Assembly: GCA_019828595.1 (NCBI GenBank)
Contig: JAHQRK010000036.1
Coordinates: forward strand, 248,001 to 312,000
Direction of reading: 5' to 3'
DNA length: 64,000 bases
DNA from: Aphanomyces cochlioides
Taxonomy: Eukaryota; Oomycota; Saprolegniomycetes; Saprolegniales; Verrucalvaceae
Shown here: positions 22,412-33,695 of the stretch, one piece after another
How the letters are laid out: the number at the start of each line of letters is the position of its first letter
Position numbering within the stretch: the first letter of the stretch is position 1
The notes under the pieces: generated by a model
What the model saw: the letters and a program-made list of their open reading frames with translations, nothing else
The model's database searches: none
What the model was told of the DNA's origin: nothing
Made by a program: the position numbers and the translations under genes

Positions 22412-23677
22412 CTACACGATAACATTGGAAGAAGGGCGAAGAAGGACTTGAAGGATGAAGGGTGTGAAGTACGTGATCAAAATACTCGCCCCAGATCGGA
22501 GAAGGCTCACGTGAGCTTCACGCACTACAGCCTCCATCGAGCCAGTCGAGTCACCATAGTCCTTCAACATCTTGTACTCGCCCGACACAACATAGCACGC
22601 CACTGGCACAAGCTTCTTGTCGCTCAAAGCACGCACGAGGTCGCCGTAAAACAAACTGGGCTTCACGATCACACTGTCGGCTCCTTCAGCCACATCACGG
22701 TCGTATGCCAACAAAGCGTGCGTCGTACTTCCGACAGGGTGTTGGTATCGCTTGCGGTCTCCCTTGAACGTCGACTCGACGGCATCACGGAACGGCGCGT
22801 ACATGCAGGACGCCTTCTTCGATGTGTACGCCATGATCGACACGTGCGAGAAGCCATGCTCGTTCAACTTGGTTCGGATTGCGCCAATGCGATTGTCCAT
22901 CATGTCGGACGGACAGACCATGTGAGCTCCGGCTTGAGCGTACGCGAGTGCAATACTGCTGAGACGAACCAAAGTCGCCTCGTTATCGATGATTTCTCCA
23001 CCGCCGTCAATCGTCTTCAAAATACCGCAATGACCATGATCCGTGTACTCGCACATGCACACATCGCACGAGATAAGCAGCGAAGGCAGAGCTTCACGAA
23101 TGGCTTTGGTGCATTCAATGACGGGAGTCGAGGGATCATCTGCCATGCATCCACGAGCGTCTTTGTTCTCAACCACACCGAACAACATGACACTCTTGAG
23201 TCCTTTGGTGACAAGTCCTTCCAAGTGAGCAATGAGTGTGGCGTAGTTGGATCGATTTCCCCACTGGACATTGGGTTCAAGGCCGCGGATGGGATTGTCG
23301 TCAGGACGCGCAGTGACAAAGAGTGGATAGACGAGTTGCGACGCATGAAGATTTGGTTCTGTCCAGGCGCGAAGGACAGGGTGGCTCAGACTTGAATGCA
23401 AGCGTCTTGAATGCTCCACAGCAGGTACTTCCGAATCATGGCTCGTTGCATGTTCAACCTTCTTGGCCTGAGGTGGCGGATCGACAAGCGTGCCCACTTG
23501 CTTTCGTTTGGCCGTTGGGAATGCCCATCGGACTGCTTCAGGCGCCGACGCACATTGCCTCATGTGCATCTTCCAGCGTTCCTTGCTCTGGGAAGACATT
23601 TTCCCACCGCAATGCTTGCATGACGTGATTCGATCGGGGCCTTTTCCAGCATGGGTCACGTGATCGTCGATTTCCAT
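22412..23677 (-). CDS. ALAD copy 2 with N-terminal C2HC zinc finger
   Basis: One uninterrupted 421-residue ORF. Residues about 15-45 contain SCKHCGGKMSSQSKERWKMH then MRQC, a C-x2-C-x14-H-x3-C pattern like BED or related DNA-binding fingers. A basic linker follows (FPTAKRKQ). From about residue 93 (LHSSLSHPVLRAWTEPNLHA) it is a complete ALAD domain with all three zinc-ligand cysteines (SCDVCMCEYTDHGHC) and both active-site lysines (YTSKKASC, VIVKPSLF). The last residues diverge from copy 1 after TYFTPFIL (here QVLLRPSSNVIV). A zinc finger fused to a heme-pathway enzyme is unusual. The ATG at 23677 and open frame support one protein, but an internal start near the ALAD domain, or an unrecognised intron, is possible. 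Confidence 0.8.
   Translation of the reverse strand: MEIDDHVTHAGKGPDRITSCKHCGGKMSSQSKERWKMHMRQCASAPEAVRWAFPTAKRKQVGTLVDPPPQAKKVEHATSHDSEVPAVEHSRRLHSSLSHPVLRAWTEPNLHASQLVYPLFVTARPDDNPIRGLEPNVQWGNRSNYATLIAHLEGLVTKGLKSVMLFGVVENKDARGCMADDPSTPVIECTKAIREALPSLLISCDVCMCEYTDHGHCGILKTIDGGGEIIDNEATLVRLSSIALAYAQAGAHMVCPSDMMDNRIGAIRTKLNEHGFSHVSIMAYTSKKASCMYAPFRDAVESTFKGDRKRYQHPVGSTTHALLAYDRDVAEGADSVIVKPSLFYGDLVRALSDKKLVPVACYVVSGEYKMLKDYGDSTGSMEAVVREAHVSLLRSGASILITYFTPFILQVLLRPSSNVIV
22464..23331. repeat. Near-identical ALAD tract, copy 2
   Basis: Partner of 12229-13096. Beyond 23331 the coding DNA drops to roughly 75-80% similarity with copy 1. Confidence 0.85.
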
Positions 23678-24026
23678 GCTTTACAGTCCACTGAATTTTA
23701 CCGTCAAATTGACAACTGTACGTACACTGAAACGAAACCCAGTTCCATCAAACTTCGCGATGTGAAGAAGCATCCAGACGATGTCTACTCATGCTAAAGC
23801 CTTCTCCAAGTCCATCCGAGGCGAGATGTCCACGCATAGGGCCGCGGCGTTAGCGCTACGATGTGACGGCAGAAGAGATGGTCGTACAACTTACGTTTTA
23901 TCTTTTGCGTACGTACATCTATACAAGCTCTATGTTGAATTGTGATGACACTAGGTACATAAGAGTACAGCTGTACATTTGCATTGTACGACCAATAGGA
24001 AAAAGCGACGAACACAACATTTTGAA
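23678..24026. promoter_or_regulatory. Shared upstream region of divergent ALAD copy 2 and aspartyl protease 1
   Basis: About 350 bp between two divergent starts. No defined promoter element could be assigned. Confidence 0.35.
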
Positions 24027-25825
24027 ATGCGGTCGATCCACGCGGCAATTGCGACGACTGTTCTGTCGTTGTCATGTGCGTGGGAACTCCAACTCCATCG
24101 AGATCATACGACTGAGGTCTCCGTCAAGAGAAACCTACAGACGAATGAGCGCATGCTGCGCCTGGACGATGGCCGATTCAAAGTTGTCCCGCTCAATCTT
24201 GGCATGGGAACTCACTACACATGGATCTACGCTGGATCTCCGCCGCAACGGGCGTCTATCATCATTGACACGGGCAGCCATCAAACTGCATTTCCTTGCA
24301 AAGGGTACGCTACGACGTCTTTTGATTCTATGATGCTTATCGAGCGACTAGATGCGACGGATGCGGAACCCACACAGATGCACCGTTTGACGTTGCAGCG
24401 TCGTCCTCACTGACATATCCGACCTGCGACAGTGTCACGGGCGAATTAGGCGTCAAATGCACGTCTTGCACGGAGGATAAATGTCTTGTGGGGCAAATGT
24501 ACTCTGAAGGAAGTAGTTGGAAAGCCATGATGGTTGAAGACGACGTGTGGCTCGGTGATGCCGAGTTGGATCGCAACGAGAGCCACCCCCTTAGTACTCG
24601 ATACAAATTTGGATGCCAGGTAGTGGAAACTGGCCTTTTTACTACCCAAGTGGCCGATGGGATCATGGGCATTTCCAATCGAGGTACTCGTTGCCAAACA
24701 TGAATTTTCATGCACAAACGACTTGGATTAGCTCGAAATATCGTGAAGAAACTCTTCCAGGAAGACAAGATCGACAGCAATGTCTTCTCGCTATGTTTCA
24801 CGCCAAAGGGAGGCTCCATGAGTGTCGGCACTCCATTGACGTCGCGTCACAAAGAAGACTTGACTTATGCCAAGGTTTCCTTTGACAAGACAGGCTGGTA
24901 CGCCGTCGAAATGCGTGAAATTCGTATTGGTGGCGTCCCAATCGAAATTGAATCAACGCAGATCTTGAATGGAGGTCGCAAAGTCATCGTAGACAGTGGC
25001 ACGACTGCCTCCTACCTCCCTGACGTATTCGCTGACGAATTCAACAATGCTTTCAAGCTCGCCGTGGGTAAGAAATATATGACCAGTGGTGCTGGCTACA
25101 CGGAGGCTCAAGTGGCTAACCTGCCCACGATCGAATTTGTCATGACTGGTAGGTTCACTGCCTCCTTCCTGTGATCTCATGTATTCACTAGGTGTGGATG
25201 GCAAGGATGTGGTGCTCACGATTCCTCCGGAGCAATACTTGAAAAAGAAGGAAGACCGATATTTTTCTACGATCCACTTGGAAGAAGCTGCTGGTGGCAT
25301 CATTGGTGCCGACTTGATGATGCATCATGATTTCGTCTTCGATGCTGACCGATTCCGCGTTGGATTTGCAAAAGCCGACTGCGGTATGATCCTTTCCATG
25401 TCTACTGGAATTCCTACCCCAACGTAGACTATTCAGGATCATCGTCGGCTGATCCAGTGGCCAAGAGTGTCGAAGAAGCGGCCAGGCCTGCCCTCGATAT
25501 TGATGAAACGGAGAGCGACGATAATTACCCGATGATTTTGACCCTGGGCGGCGTTTCCATCGGGATTGTCTTTGTCGTGGGCATCATTATCGCTGTGTAC
25601 AGATCAAAAGATGCTCGATGGACGCAAGTCAACCTTGAAGAATTTGACGAAGACAGTGAACTCGTCGACGAGAATGGCAAGAGTAAGAGCGAATCTGAAG
25701 CCGAGAAGAAGAAAGACCAGCCGTATGACGCTCCTCCCGACGTTGACGACGAATTCTTCAACGCTCAGCATGAAGAAGTGATCGATGGCGTGGACAAAGC
25801 CACTCTTCATCGCATGGAAGTATAA
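24027..25825 (+). CDS. Membrane-anchored pepsin-like aspartyl protease 1
   Basis: Five exons (24027-24304, 24352-24683, 24732-25148, 25192-25383, 25428-25825) give 538 residues. A signal peptide (MRSIHAAIATTVLSLSCAW) and a basic propeptide-like region precede the A1 core. Catalytic Asp residues lie in SIIIDTGSHQ and KVIVDSGTTASY. Cys-rich inserts are present (CDGCGTHTD; CTSCTEDKC). Near the C-terminus a transmembrane helix (MILTLGGVSIGIVFVVGIII) is followed by an acidic Lys/Glu cytosolic tail. It likely acts in the secretory pathway or at the cell surface. Two paralogues with the same plan occur at 31.8-33.7 kb and 59.5-61.6 kb, the latter being closer. Confidence 0.9.
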
Positions 25826-25924
25826 CCGGATGATAACATGTGCGTCGTTTGAAAGATCACCAGAATCTCACGACGACTGTCAGATCTCGTCCCCCTCTTC
25901 CTAATCGTCACTTTCGCCGCTGAG

Positions 25925-26647
25925 ATGGACTCAAAGGCGACGACAGTGGTCTGCCATGGAGTGTCCAATGCTACCATGACTGTCCAGTCATTCCTGAACG
26001 AATCCATCCTCGCATGGACGGTGGAGATGCCAGCAACATGGACAAACAATGTCTTCATGGTGTATTCGACGTGCATCTTCGACAACTGCACGACTCCAGT
26101 CCATCTTGGGCACTCTGCTTCTATCATTAATTAGACCCTGCCGCCGTCTCCACTGCCTTCAACGCCTTGTGCATCTTTCAATGCATCACTCCATGTTGTC
26201 AGGACAAATTCATCCATGGAATGTCATGCCGTAACTCGGATCGATCCTTGTCTTCACAACGGAAAGCATCCGTTGGCGGGCTGGTTTATCGTCGTGGCTG
26301 TCCTCGGCATAATCGTCGTCCTGGTGGGCAGTCAGCTCTTCTGGTGGCACCAACGGGAACAACGTCGAAAACGCCAAGCTGCCATGATGTCCGTATTGAC
26401 ACCACGGCAGGATCCAACGTGGTTTGAAGTCGTCTACCACAACGACGCTGCATTGCCCCCGTCCGTTCTCCAAGATGATGCATATACGCGAGCTATCCTG
26501 CGGTACAGCCTTCCATCCGGCCGCGATTTGTCATGGTTCGACGTCGACTACACCACCAGCGATCTTGTCAGCGGTGGCTGCGGCGTTCTTGCCGACAACT
26601 TTTTGGATGGTGGAGCTCAACACGACAACGACACCCCGATGGACTAA
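25925..26647 (+). CDS. Small single-pass membrane protein, unknown function
   Basis: Not recognised. Two exons (25925-26098, 26135-26647) give 228 residues if the 36-nt intron is real; otherwise an in-frame TAG at 26132-26134 interrupts one continuous frame. The first half is N-glycosylation-rich with Cys pairs (NATMTVQSF, TCIFDNCTTP, SFNASL), followed by a helix GWFIVVAVLGIIVVLVGSQL and a basic stop-transfer WWHQREQRRKRQ. The frame upstream of 25925 reads LVPLFLIVTFAAE without an ATG, which looks like a signal peptide from a missed 5' exon. It lies 100 bp after aspartyl protease 1 on the same strand. Confidence 0.55.
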
Positions 26648-26683
26648 TTTGTTACATTATCGTTCCCTCATGACTGTTTCAAT

Positions 26684-28759
26684 CTACAAATTCGTCATTG
26701 AGATAGTGGCGTCGAGACGGTGATGTACCCGGAAGAGTTCTTCACGAGCCAGATGGAATGCGCCTTCGCCGCCATTGTTGCTCGATGGTTCATGGCCCAA
26801 TTGTACACGACAGACGATGGTGTGGACGGGGATTTCCTGGTCGACTGTGAATGCATACGTGCCGTCGTTAGCTCGATCTACACCATGAGCTACATGTCAG
26901 AGTCAATGGACGAGAATGGCGCCCATACCGAGCCATGTGACTTCAACGAGCGTGTCTTCCTTGTCCATCATGGCCGATGTGACGTCATACCCGAGCTGAG
27001 CGATCCAGAATCCTTGGTCGCAGCGGATTGCAATGAAGGCCATCGCTTCGTAGAGTACAGAGGGGGGCGAAGGAGGGGCTTCATGGCGTTGTTTGTCAAT
27101 TGTGTCGTCAACGTCGTCGTTGTTGTTCTGGTCATGGTCCAAGATGTCGTCAAAATTGATCCAAGGACAATCGCGCAAGTGCTGGCGCATCAACGGCGGC
27201 GACGAAATCATCACGTCTGGCTCTTGAGAGGTCTTGGAGGGAAAAGCCGCGCGGCAATGGCGGCATTCGACTTGGACGTAGAAATAATACCGCGGTAGGT
27301 CGACGCGTTTTGCGAAATGCCGCCACAGACACCTCCATGGCAATCGCTCTTCCTTTGCCACCATGACTCCCTTGCTATGGCTAGCACCGCCAGCAGGGGC
27401 AGTGAAAGGAGCTGTGGATGAGTCATGAGGGCGATTTGGACACGAGTCGTAGTGGACTTGCATGTTTGGAATCGTTGAGCGCATTGTCGGCGGTCGCTGG
27501 ACGACGTCCGGGTTGGCTTGGTGCGCCGCGAGACAGAAATTGCACTCGACGTACCAGTTGGTAAAATATTTGCCAAGGTCGACGCGTTTTGTGAAGAACT
27601 GCCAGATGGGATGCCTTCGTCCTCCTTCATGGCCGCCACTGCCGGCAGCAGCGCTGTTTTCCTTCTTGAGATAGCTGCGAGGTGGATTCGTTTTGACTTT
27701 TTCGGTCTTGACAAAGGAAAATGGCGGTCGGTCGACGGCATTCAGCGCTTGCTGGATCTACAACCACAGACTTATGAGGACTGCCTGGACATTCTGTGAG
27801 GAAACCTCGTCGACGGATGGATTCGACAGCGTAAACTCCCCAGGAGTGTCTTCGGTGACGACAACTTGGCACAGGATGCTTGAAATTGGAATCGAATCGT
27901 CGTTGGCGACGACATAGATCCCGCAGGAGCTTCGACTTAGCCATGTAATGTCGACGCACTCGTCATCTTTTCGTGGATCAGCGACGACGCGGGCCAGCCA
28001 AAAAGGCTCCTCGGCTTTGTGGGAAGGCACGACAATGACACGGATCGAGCCGTCGTCGTCGGGTTGCGGCTTGTCACTGTTGTCGTCTTCGACGTCTTTG
28101 TCGTGCTTGTCGACGCGTCGCCGTTTGAGGGGAACCATTTTCTGGTTGATTTCATGAAACGCGAGCAAGTCTTCGCGTGGGACGTGGATGCATTTCTTTA
28201 GATGCGTCTTCATTTTGGCCATGGCTGAAATGAGCACGGTGGGTTCTTTCGCCGTCGTTTTGTCGGTCTGCTCGTCATACGCGCGACGACAGTGTTTGCA
28301 TTCGACGTACCAATTGTTATGGTATTTGCCCAAGTCTTCCCTCTTGGTGTAGTGTGCCCAAATATACGCTGTGCTGTATGGCAGCGTCTGTTCGTCAGCA
28401 GGATCGATACTCGATGAAGGTTGCAGTGGTGATGTCGGCTCGGTCGTTTTCTTCGTCTTGTGTCGTTTCGGAGCGCTAGACGACTTGACCAGCGGCGTCG
28501 GTGAGTGTATCACGCCTAATTCCTTGATATCTGCGTAGTCGCACTGTTTGAGATGCGCTTTCATCTTGATGGTTGTGCTAATGAGTACTTTTGGTTCTGG
28601 GATCGTGTCGTCGTCCTTGCGGTTATCGTACGCTTGTCGACACCACCGGCATTCGACTCTCCAGTTGTTGTAGTACTTTCCTAGATCCTTCCGCTTGATA
28701 AAATGCTTCCAGAGATGCGCCGTCCGTTGCGTGCCGACGCGCTCGGCTGGCTCACCCAT
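26684..28759 (-). CDS. Four-BED-finger protein
   Basis: Three exons (28759-27791, 27757-26929, 26889-26684) give 667 residues. Four BED-like units share LW-x-HF-x-KR-x-DLGKYY-x-NW-x-VEC-x-x-C and an H-x-x-x-x-C end. Unit 1: HLWKHFIKRKDLGKYYNNWR, KMKAHLKQC. Unit 2: YIWAHYTKREDLGKYHNNWY, KMKTHLKKC. Unit 3: IWQFFTKRVDLGKYFTNWYV. Unit 4: LWRHFAKRVDLPRYYFYVQV, MRQHLRDC. After units 2 and 4 comes a repeated module PFWLARV...VDITWL...IPISSILC / FWIAQL...VEVTWL...IPVHTIVC, similar to small chromatin-reader-like domains. The gene therefore looks like an internal duplication of a two-finger-plus-module unit. Introns are 33 and 39 nt; the first ends at an in-frame TAG (27758-27760) and could instead be a nonsense codon. 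BED proteins often derive from hAT transposases. Target unknown. Confidence 0.75.
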
Positions 28760-29371
28760 TGCTGTCTTTCCACACACACTGTGGAGACGACTATTTTAGG
28801 GGTTTAGGGGGTTTAGGGGTTTAAGTACTCACGCAGATATGTCAAACCAGCTGGTGGTTGTATTAAGGGTGAAAAGACAGGGATTTAGGGGTGCTGGGGT
28901 TTCCAACTCCAATCTTGAAGAGTCGCCCGCATCAAACACGAAACGAATGTCAGTTTGAAGCCTGCCAAGCTGAAATTAACAATCGCGGGAGCTCAGAGAC
29001 CTCCCAGAGAATCAACTTGTCAATTTCTAAAGCGTATTTTCGAGTATGTTATTGTTTTTGTTTTTGCTTCGGTGGCTCTAATTTTTGGTTAAAGTTGTAA
29101 GAAGGACGAATTCGATGAGTTGTCTACCCGACTATCGCCTTCTAACTATTTTATAGCGCGCGTACTCGTTCGTTCTTGATTGTTCAAAGGGATCTCGTTG
29201 ATGAAGAAGATCTTGCTGCTGAACGTTTGTTAAAATTTGAATCTGAGTTTTTGAATTTCGAAATTTGTAATTTGGGAGTTTAGGGTTAAGTAATTTTGGG
29301 GGTGAAGGGTTGAAGGGGTTAAGTTTGTGAAGGGTTGAAGGGGTTGTCTTTTTCATTGTCATTTTTTAGTC
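28760..29371. promoter_or_regulatory. Divergent promoter region with TTTAGGG-like motifs
   Basis: The region lies between the BED protein (-) and APC5 (+). TTTAGGGG-type repeats occur at about 28793-28824, with single copies near 28880 and 29278, and a repeated GAAGGGTTGAAGGGGTT lies at about 29305-29347 just upstream of the APC5 ATG. These resemble telo-box elements. Confidence 0.5.
28793..28824 (+). repeat. Short TTTAGGG-like repeat
   Basis: Three degenerate units (TTTTAGGGG, TTTAGGGGG, TTTAGGGG) in tandem about 30 bp upstream of the BED protein start. Confidence 0.6.
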
Positions 29372-31673
29372 ATGGGATTCTTTGACCAAAGCAACTCGAT
29401 GCATCTTCTGGTCGAGCTCTCACCGCCCAATGTCTGCCTCGGCTTTCTCATTACCAAGTACGTACGCGCGTATGAAGAATCCGCAGGCTTGGTGGTTGAA
29501 ACGACCGCGTTGTCGACTGTGAATCCGCTCCACAAACTCTCAACTTTCCTGATGGAGCAGATTCCTCAAGCCCGTTCGTCACCATTGTCCTACACGCAAT
29601 ACACAGCTGCTTTGGATGCAATTTACCCTGAATGGCGTCAAGACTTCAAGCTAGCGATGCAGCGAATGTGTGAGAAAAGCGTGGATGAACTAGGCGAATG
29701 TCTCGAGACGATGTGTCTTCCAAGTCCAGATCAATTATTGGCTTCGACACCCTTTGGACGATTCATTCGTATGCTCTCTCTGGCTGTCCGTGGTGCATTT
29801 TTCGACCGACTCTGCTCGTTCCAACAAGAGCTACGGACATATATATCCTCCACGGATCAAACTACAGGTATTGGCAGCACCGCGGTGGATGGAATGGCTC
29901 GAGACACCCCCAATTTCGATCCTCCATCGACTTCCCCAAGTGTTCTGTTTGAACGCTACTTAGATCTCCAGCAGAAACGTGAATTTCTCGGCGCGCTTGA
30001 CGCACTCCACACGTATCACAACTACGCAATCCATGTCCAAACTGAAGACACTCCAGACATGAAGCGCTTTGGGCCACAGTATGCATCTCTCAATGTCGCC
30101 ATCTTGTACTGGTCGTTCCAGTACCGACAAGAAGCGAAGCTTGCTCTTGAAGAAGCCATTCGCGTTGCTCAGAGGGCAAGGGATATGGTTTGCGTCGCAT
30201 ATGCCTTGAGCTATCTCCTCCAGTGGGAACCATTCGATGCCAAACGAGCCCAGCAGTGTCTTGACATGGCTGGAGACGTTCCAATATTGTCAGTTCTGGC
30301 GACGCTGTCGTCGGTTGAACACATGCACACAATGAAATCAACAGGGCTACCGAGGTCTCTCGAGCTCTGGCTTGCTCTGAAGAACGCTGTTCATGTACCA
30401 AAGATTTCTGGCTCCAAGGTATCCCTCGAAGAGCTTCGGCAAGAATGGCAGACTCGCCAAACCAAGCTCGCATTAGCCACAGACGCAGTTTGGCATCGAT
30501 CTGGCCATCGTTTGCTTGAGCAACTCTACGTCCAACAAGCTACCGCTGCAGCAAATCCTTCCATCGACGACTTGACGACAGCGGTAGGAGTGCTAACTTC
30601 GTTGGCTTTGATCTTGATGCGCTTCCAGTAGACGTGTCATTCAGCTGGATTGACAATCCAACCAACAGAGCTCCCAAAAGATAATGAGAGCATATACGCC
30701 ACTGCTCTACGCAACATGGTCCAAGCAGCCGAGACGCATCCAAAGCTAGTCCATCAGCCGCTCTTCCAGCAAATGCTCTTGTCCATCTTGTTTGAATGGG
30801 CACTAGCGAAATGCCAGTTCCGAAGGGCTCACGCCTACTTACACCAATGGGAATCGCTGCTAGCTGGAGCTCTCATTAACGAACGCATTGAATCCATCTT
30901 GGCCAGAGGTACTTGGATCTACGTTCTTGGTTCACTTCAGCTTGTTAGTGCGATTCTACATGCGCCAAGAAGACTTCAGTGAGGCCAAGTCGCTCCTCCT
31001 GTCCTTAAACACAGACAAGATGCCGCCGTATACACGTGCCCGCATACTCTTCCACACGGCTCAAGTAATGTCGTGTCATGTTACTGCTTGGAATTGACGC
31101 AAAGTAGGTCAACATGCACGACGATGCGCCATTTGATGCACTCCCAGCTCTTCTTGAATGTCTAGCTCTGTGTGAAGAAACGCAATGCGACGCGGTTCTT
31201 CCAGAAGTCAAACTCCATCTTGCCAAACTCTACACAGCCATGGATCAAACTCAGGATGCTGTTGCCCTCCTCAAAGTTGAATTCCCCCATGTACACTTTG
31301 GCAAGTTTTGATGAAATTGACTCTCGTCGTGTAGGTTGTAGAGCACGCCAGTCTGCAGCTTGAAGCACAGTACGGTCTCGTGTTGGCTGAAGTATACGTG
31401 CTGAATCAAGCCTGGTCGGATGCAGTGGAACTACTTCAGCGGAGTCAAGCTGTAGCCATGGCTGTTGAAGATCTCAAACTCACTCTCAACATTGGCCATT
31501 TGCTTGTACGTGTGCATCACCTACAGGGCGATCTGGATGGCCGTGAGCGCGAGGCAAAGAAATGCCTTTCCTGGGCAAAGGACATGCAGAAGAACGAAAG
31601 TATCGGCATCGAAGATGTGTTTGTCCTGACCGAACCATCCTCCATCTTTGGTCTCTTGGCTTGTCGAAAGTAA
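29372..31673 (+). CDS. APC5: Anaphase-promoting complex subunit 5
   Basis: Five exons (29372-30583, 30632-30908, 30949-31064, 31108-31290, 31335-31673) keep frame and give 708 residues, close to the usual length of the family. The diagnostic Apc5 block ASLNVAILYWSFQYRQEAKL continues into ALEEAIRVAQRARDMVCVAY (TPR-like helices). Further TPR-like helical repeats run to the C-terminus (LQLEAQYGLVLAEVYVLNQA, GREREAKKCLSWAKDM). APC5 is a scaffold subunit of the APC/C ubiquitin ligase that drives mitotic exit. A TTTTTTAG stretch immediately before the ATG could be an acceptor of a 5' UTR intron. Confidence 0.88.
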
Positions 31674-31841
31674 ATTGCAAATGGAGATGGAAAAATCAAA
31701 ATATTTGTTTTCAAATTAATTGTTTTGAATATTATTATTGGCTGTAAATTAAAATTGTCATTTTTCACTTCAAGTATTTGATTGGTCGAATTTTGACCAA
31801 TCCAAATTGTGTCCATTATTTTATTCGACACTCAAATAAAA

Positions 31842-33673
31842 ATGCTCGTCGAAGGAACGACAGACCACGGCGGTATCCGCGTCAACTTGCGCCGGAAAGT
31901 CCAGATTCCAACGCGGCGACGGCTCGTTGACGCCAATACTACGTCAAATGAGATCCAATTCGATGAAGTTCCGCTTGGTGTAGGTGTTGGGTATGTCGTT
32001 GGATCCAAGGTGATGTCACGGGCCGAACGAAACGTTGTAGGACACACTATGCCGAGATCTACTTGGGATTGCCACCGCAGAAAGCATCAGTGATCATTGA
32101 CACGGGCAGTCATATGACAGCATTGCCCTGCACATCGTATGTTGTCATTTGGGAGTCTCAAGCTTGACGTGAATAGATGTATCGACTGCGGGGAGCACAC
32201 GGATCCACCTTACGATTTGACGAAATCTACGACCGCAAACTACCTGACATGTGCTGAATATGGACACTGCTACTCGTGTGAGTCGAACCAATGCCGTGTG
32301 ACGCAGAGTTATGCTGAAGGGAGCATGTGGAGTGCACTCATGGTGAGTGAACTCTGTTGGATTGGGTCACTCGACGAGAAAAATGCGCCATTCTACCTCT
32401 CGCACTACGGGATTCGCTTTCCCATCGGCTGTCAGACTAAAGAGACAGGTCTTTTCATTACGCAAAAGGAGAATGGCATCATGGGCATGTCCCAAGATCC
32501 GTCTACACTTGTCCCGACGCTTGTCCAAGCTGGCATTATTAAACGGAATCTCTTCTCGTTGTGCTTTGCCGACACTGGCGGCACAATGGTTCTCGGTGGG
32601 TTTGACCCTAAATTACACCTTGCACCGCCCATGTACACACCATTGGTTTCCTCCACGTAAGTTGAAGACTTCCAATTTCTTTGCTCAGTTGATGCACCTT
32701 AAAGGGGCTGGTACACTGTCGAAGTGCTCGACATTTTGATCGGCAACACATCACTTGGAGTCTCTCCCTCTTGGTACAACAGGTAGGCTCTCTCTAGCGA
32801 CCCATTTTTAACTGCGACAGTGGCCGAGGTGTGATTGTTGACAGCGGCTCCACCGATACGTACTTTTCCACAAGCATTCGATCGTCGTTCGAATCTCTGT
32901 TTCTCAAAGTCGCCGGGCATCAATACATCGAGGATGAGTCATTCGAGCTTAGTCTAGCAGAGCAGCACAAGCTTCCTGTCGTTCAAATTGTTCTCCGAGG
33001 AAGCTCTGCTGGGTCTTCCGTCGTCTTGACGATTCCACCGACGCAGTATTATACGACGACTGCCGAAGGCACTCTTATCAACAATATTCACTTTAGCCAA
33101 GGCAGTGGTGGCGGTACACATTCAAAAGCTCGCTAGCTCATCCTCATTGTCCTATTTTAGTCATCGGTGCCAGTACAATGATGAATTTCAATGTGATCTT
33201 CGATGTGGACAAGCGACGAGTTGGTTTTGCGCCGTCGCAATGCAACCAAGACGACTCCAGTACTGCTACAAGAACTCCAACGCTTGTCTTGACATTTTGA
33301 ATGTAGATTCCGCCGGTGTCAAGATCTCCAAAGGTCAATGGAAAGACAAGACGTTTTGGGAGTCGTACGGGACGATCGTATCAATTGCGCTGTTGTGTTC
33401 GCTGATTGGCGTCGGCATCTTTTGTGTTCGCTTCGTGTGGAGGCAATGCCGTAAGCGACACTGGACACAATTGTCTGCGGAAGACATCACACCGCGAAAT
33501 CAACCAAGTCCTCTCGCTGTCGAGGTACTAGCGTTTTGCCATGGTCACTGAAAGTTGACGGTTTCTGTTCGTAGGACGACGACAGCATGATGCATACTCC
33601 CGCATCAGCCCAGCGCAAGTTATCACGGTCTCCTGACCTCCATTCGATCCAAGAACAGGAAGATGAAGGATAA
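31842..33673 (+). CDS. Membrane-anchored pepsin-like aspartyl protease 2
   Basis: Eight exons (31842-31990, 32041-32136, 32177-32656, 32705-32782, 32821-33113, 33161-33259, 33307-33524, 33575-33673) give about 503 residues. Active-site motifs are SVIIDTGSHM and GVIVDSGSTDTY. Cys-rich inserts (CIDCGEHTDPPYD; CYSCESNQC) match protease 1. A transmembrane helix (TIVSIALLCSLIGVGIFCV) and basic/acidic tail end the protein. No signal peptide is visible at the 31842 start (MLVEGTTDHGGIRVNLRRKV aligns to the propeptide of protease 1), so a 5' exon encoding it is probably missing from this model. Exon 2 is 96 nt in this gene and in protease 3. Confidence 0.85.
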
Positions 33674-33695
33674 AATTGAAGGCAACTACTATAGA

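Noticed and set aside
26720..27298. 192-codon plus-strand ORF
   Set aside because: Antisense to BED unit 4 and its module, which repeat the pattern of units 1-2.
28793..28824. Possible true telomere or chromosome end
   Set aside because: Only three degenerate units, located between two genes; a promoter-type motif is more likely.
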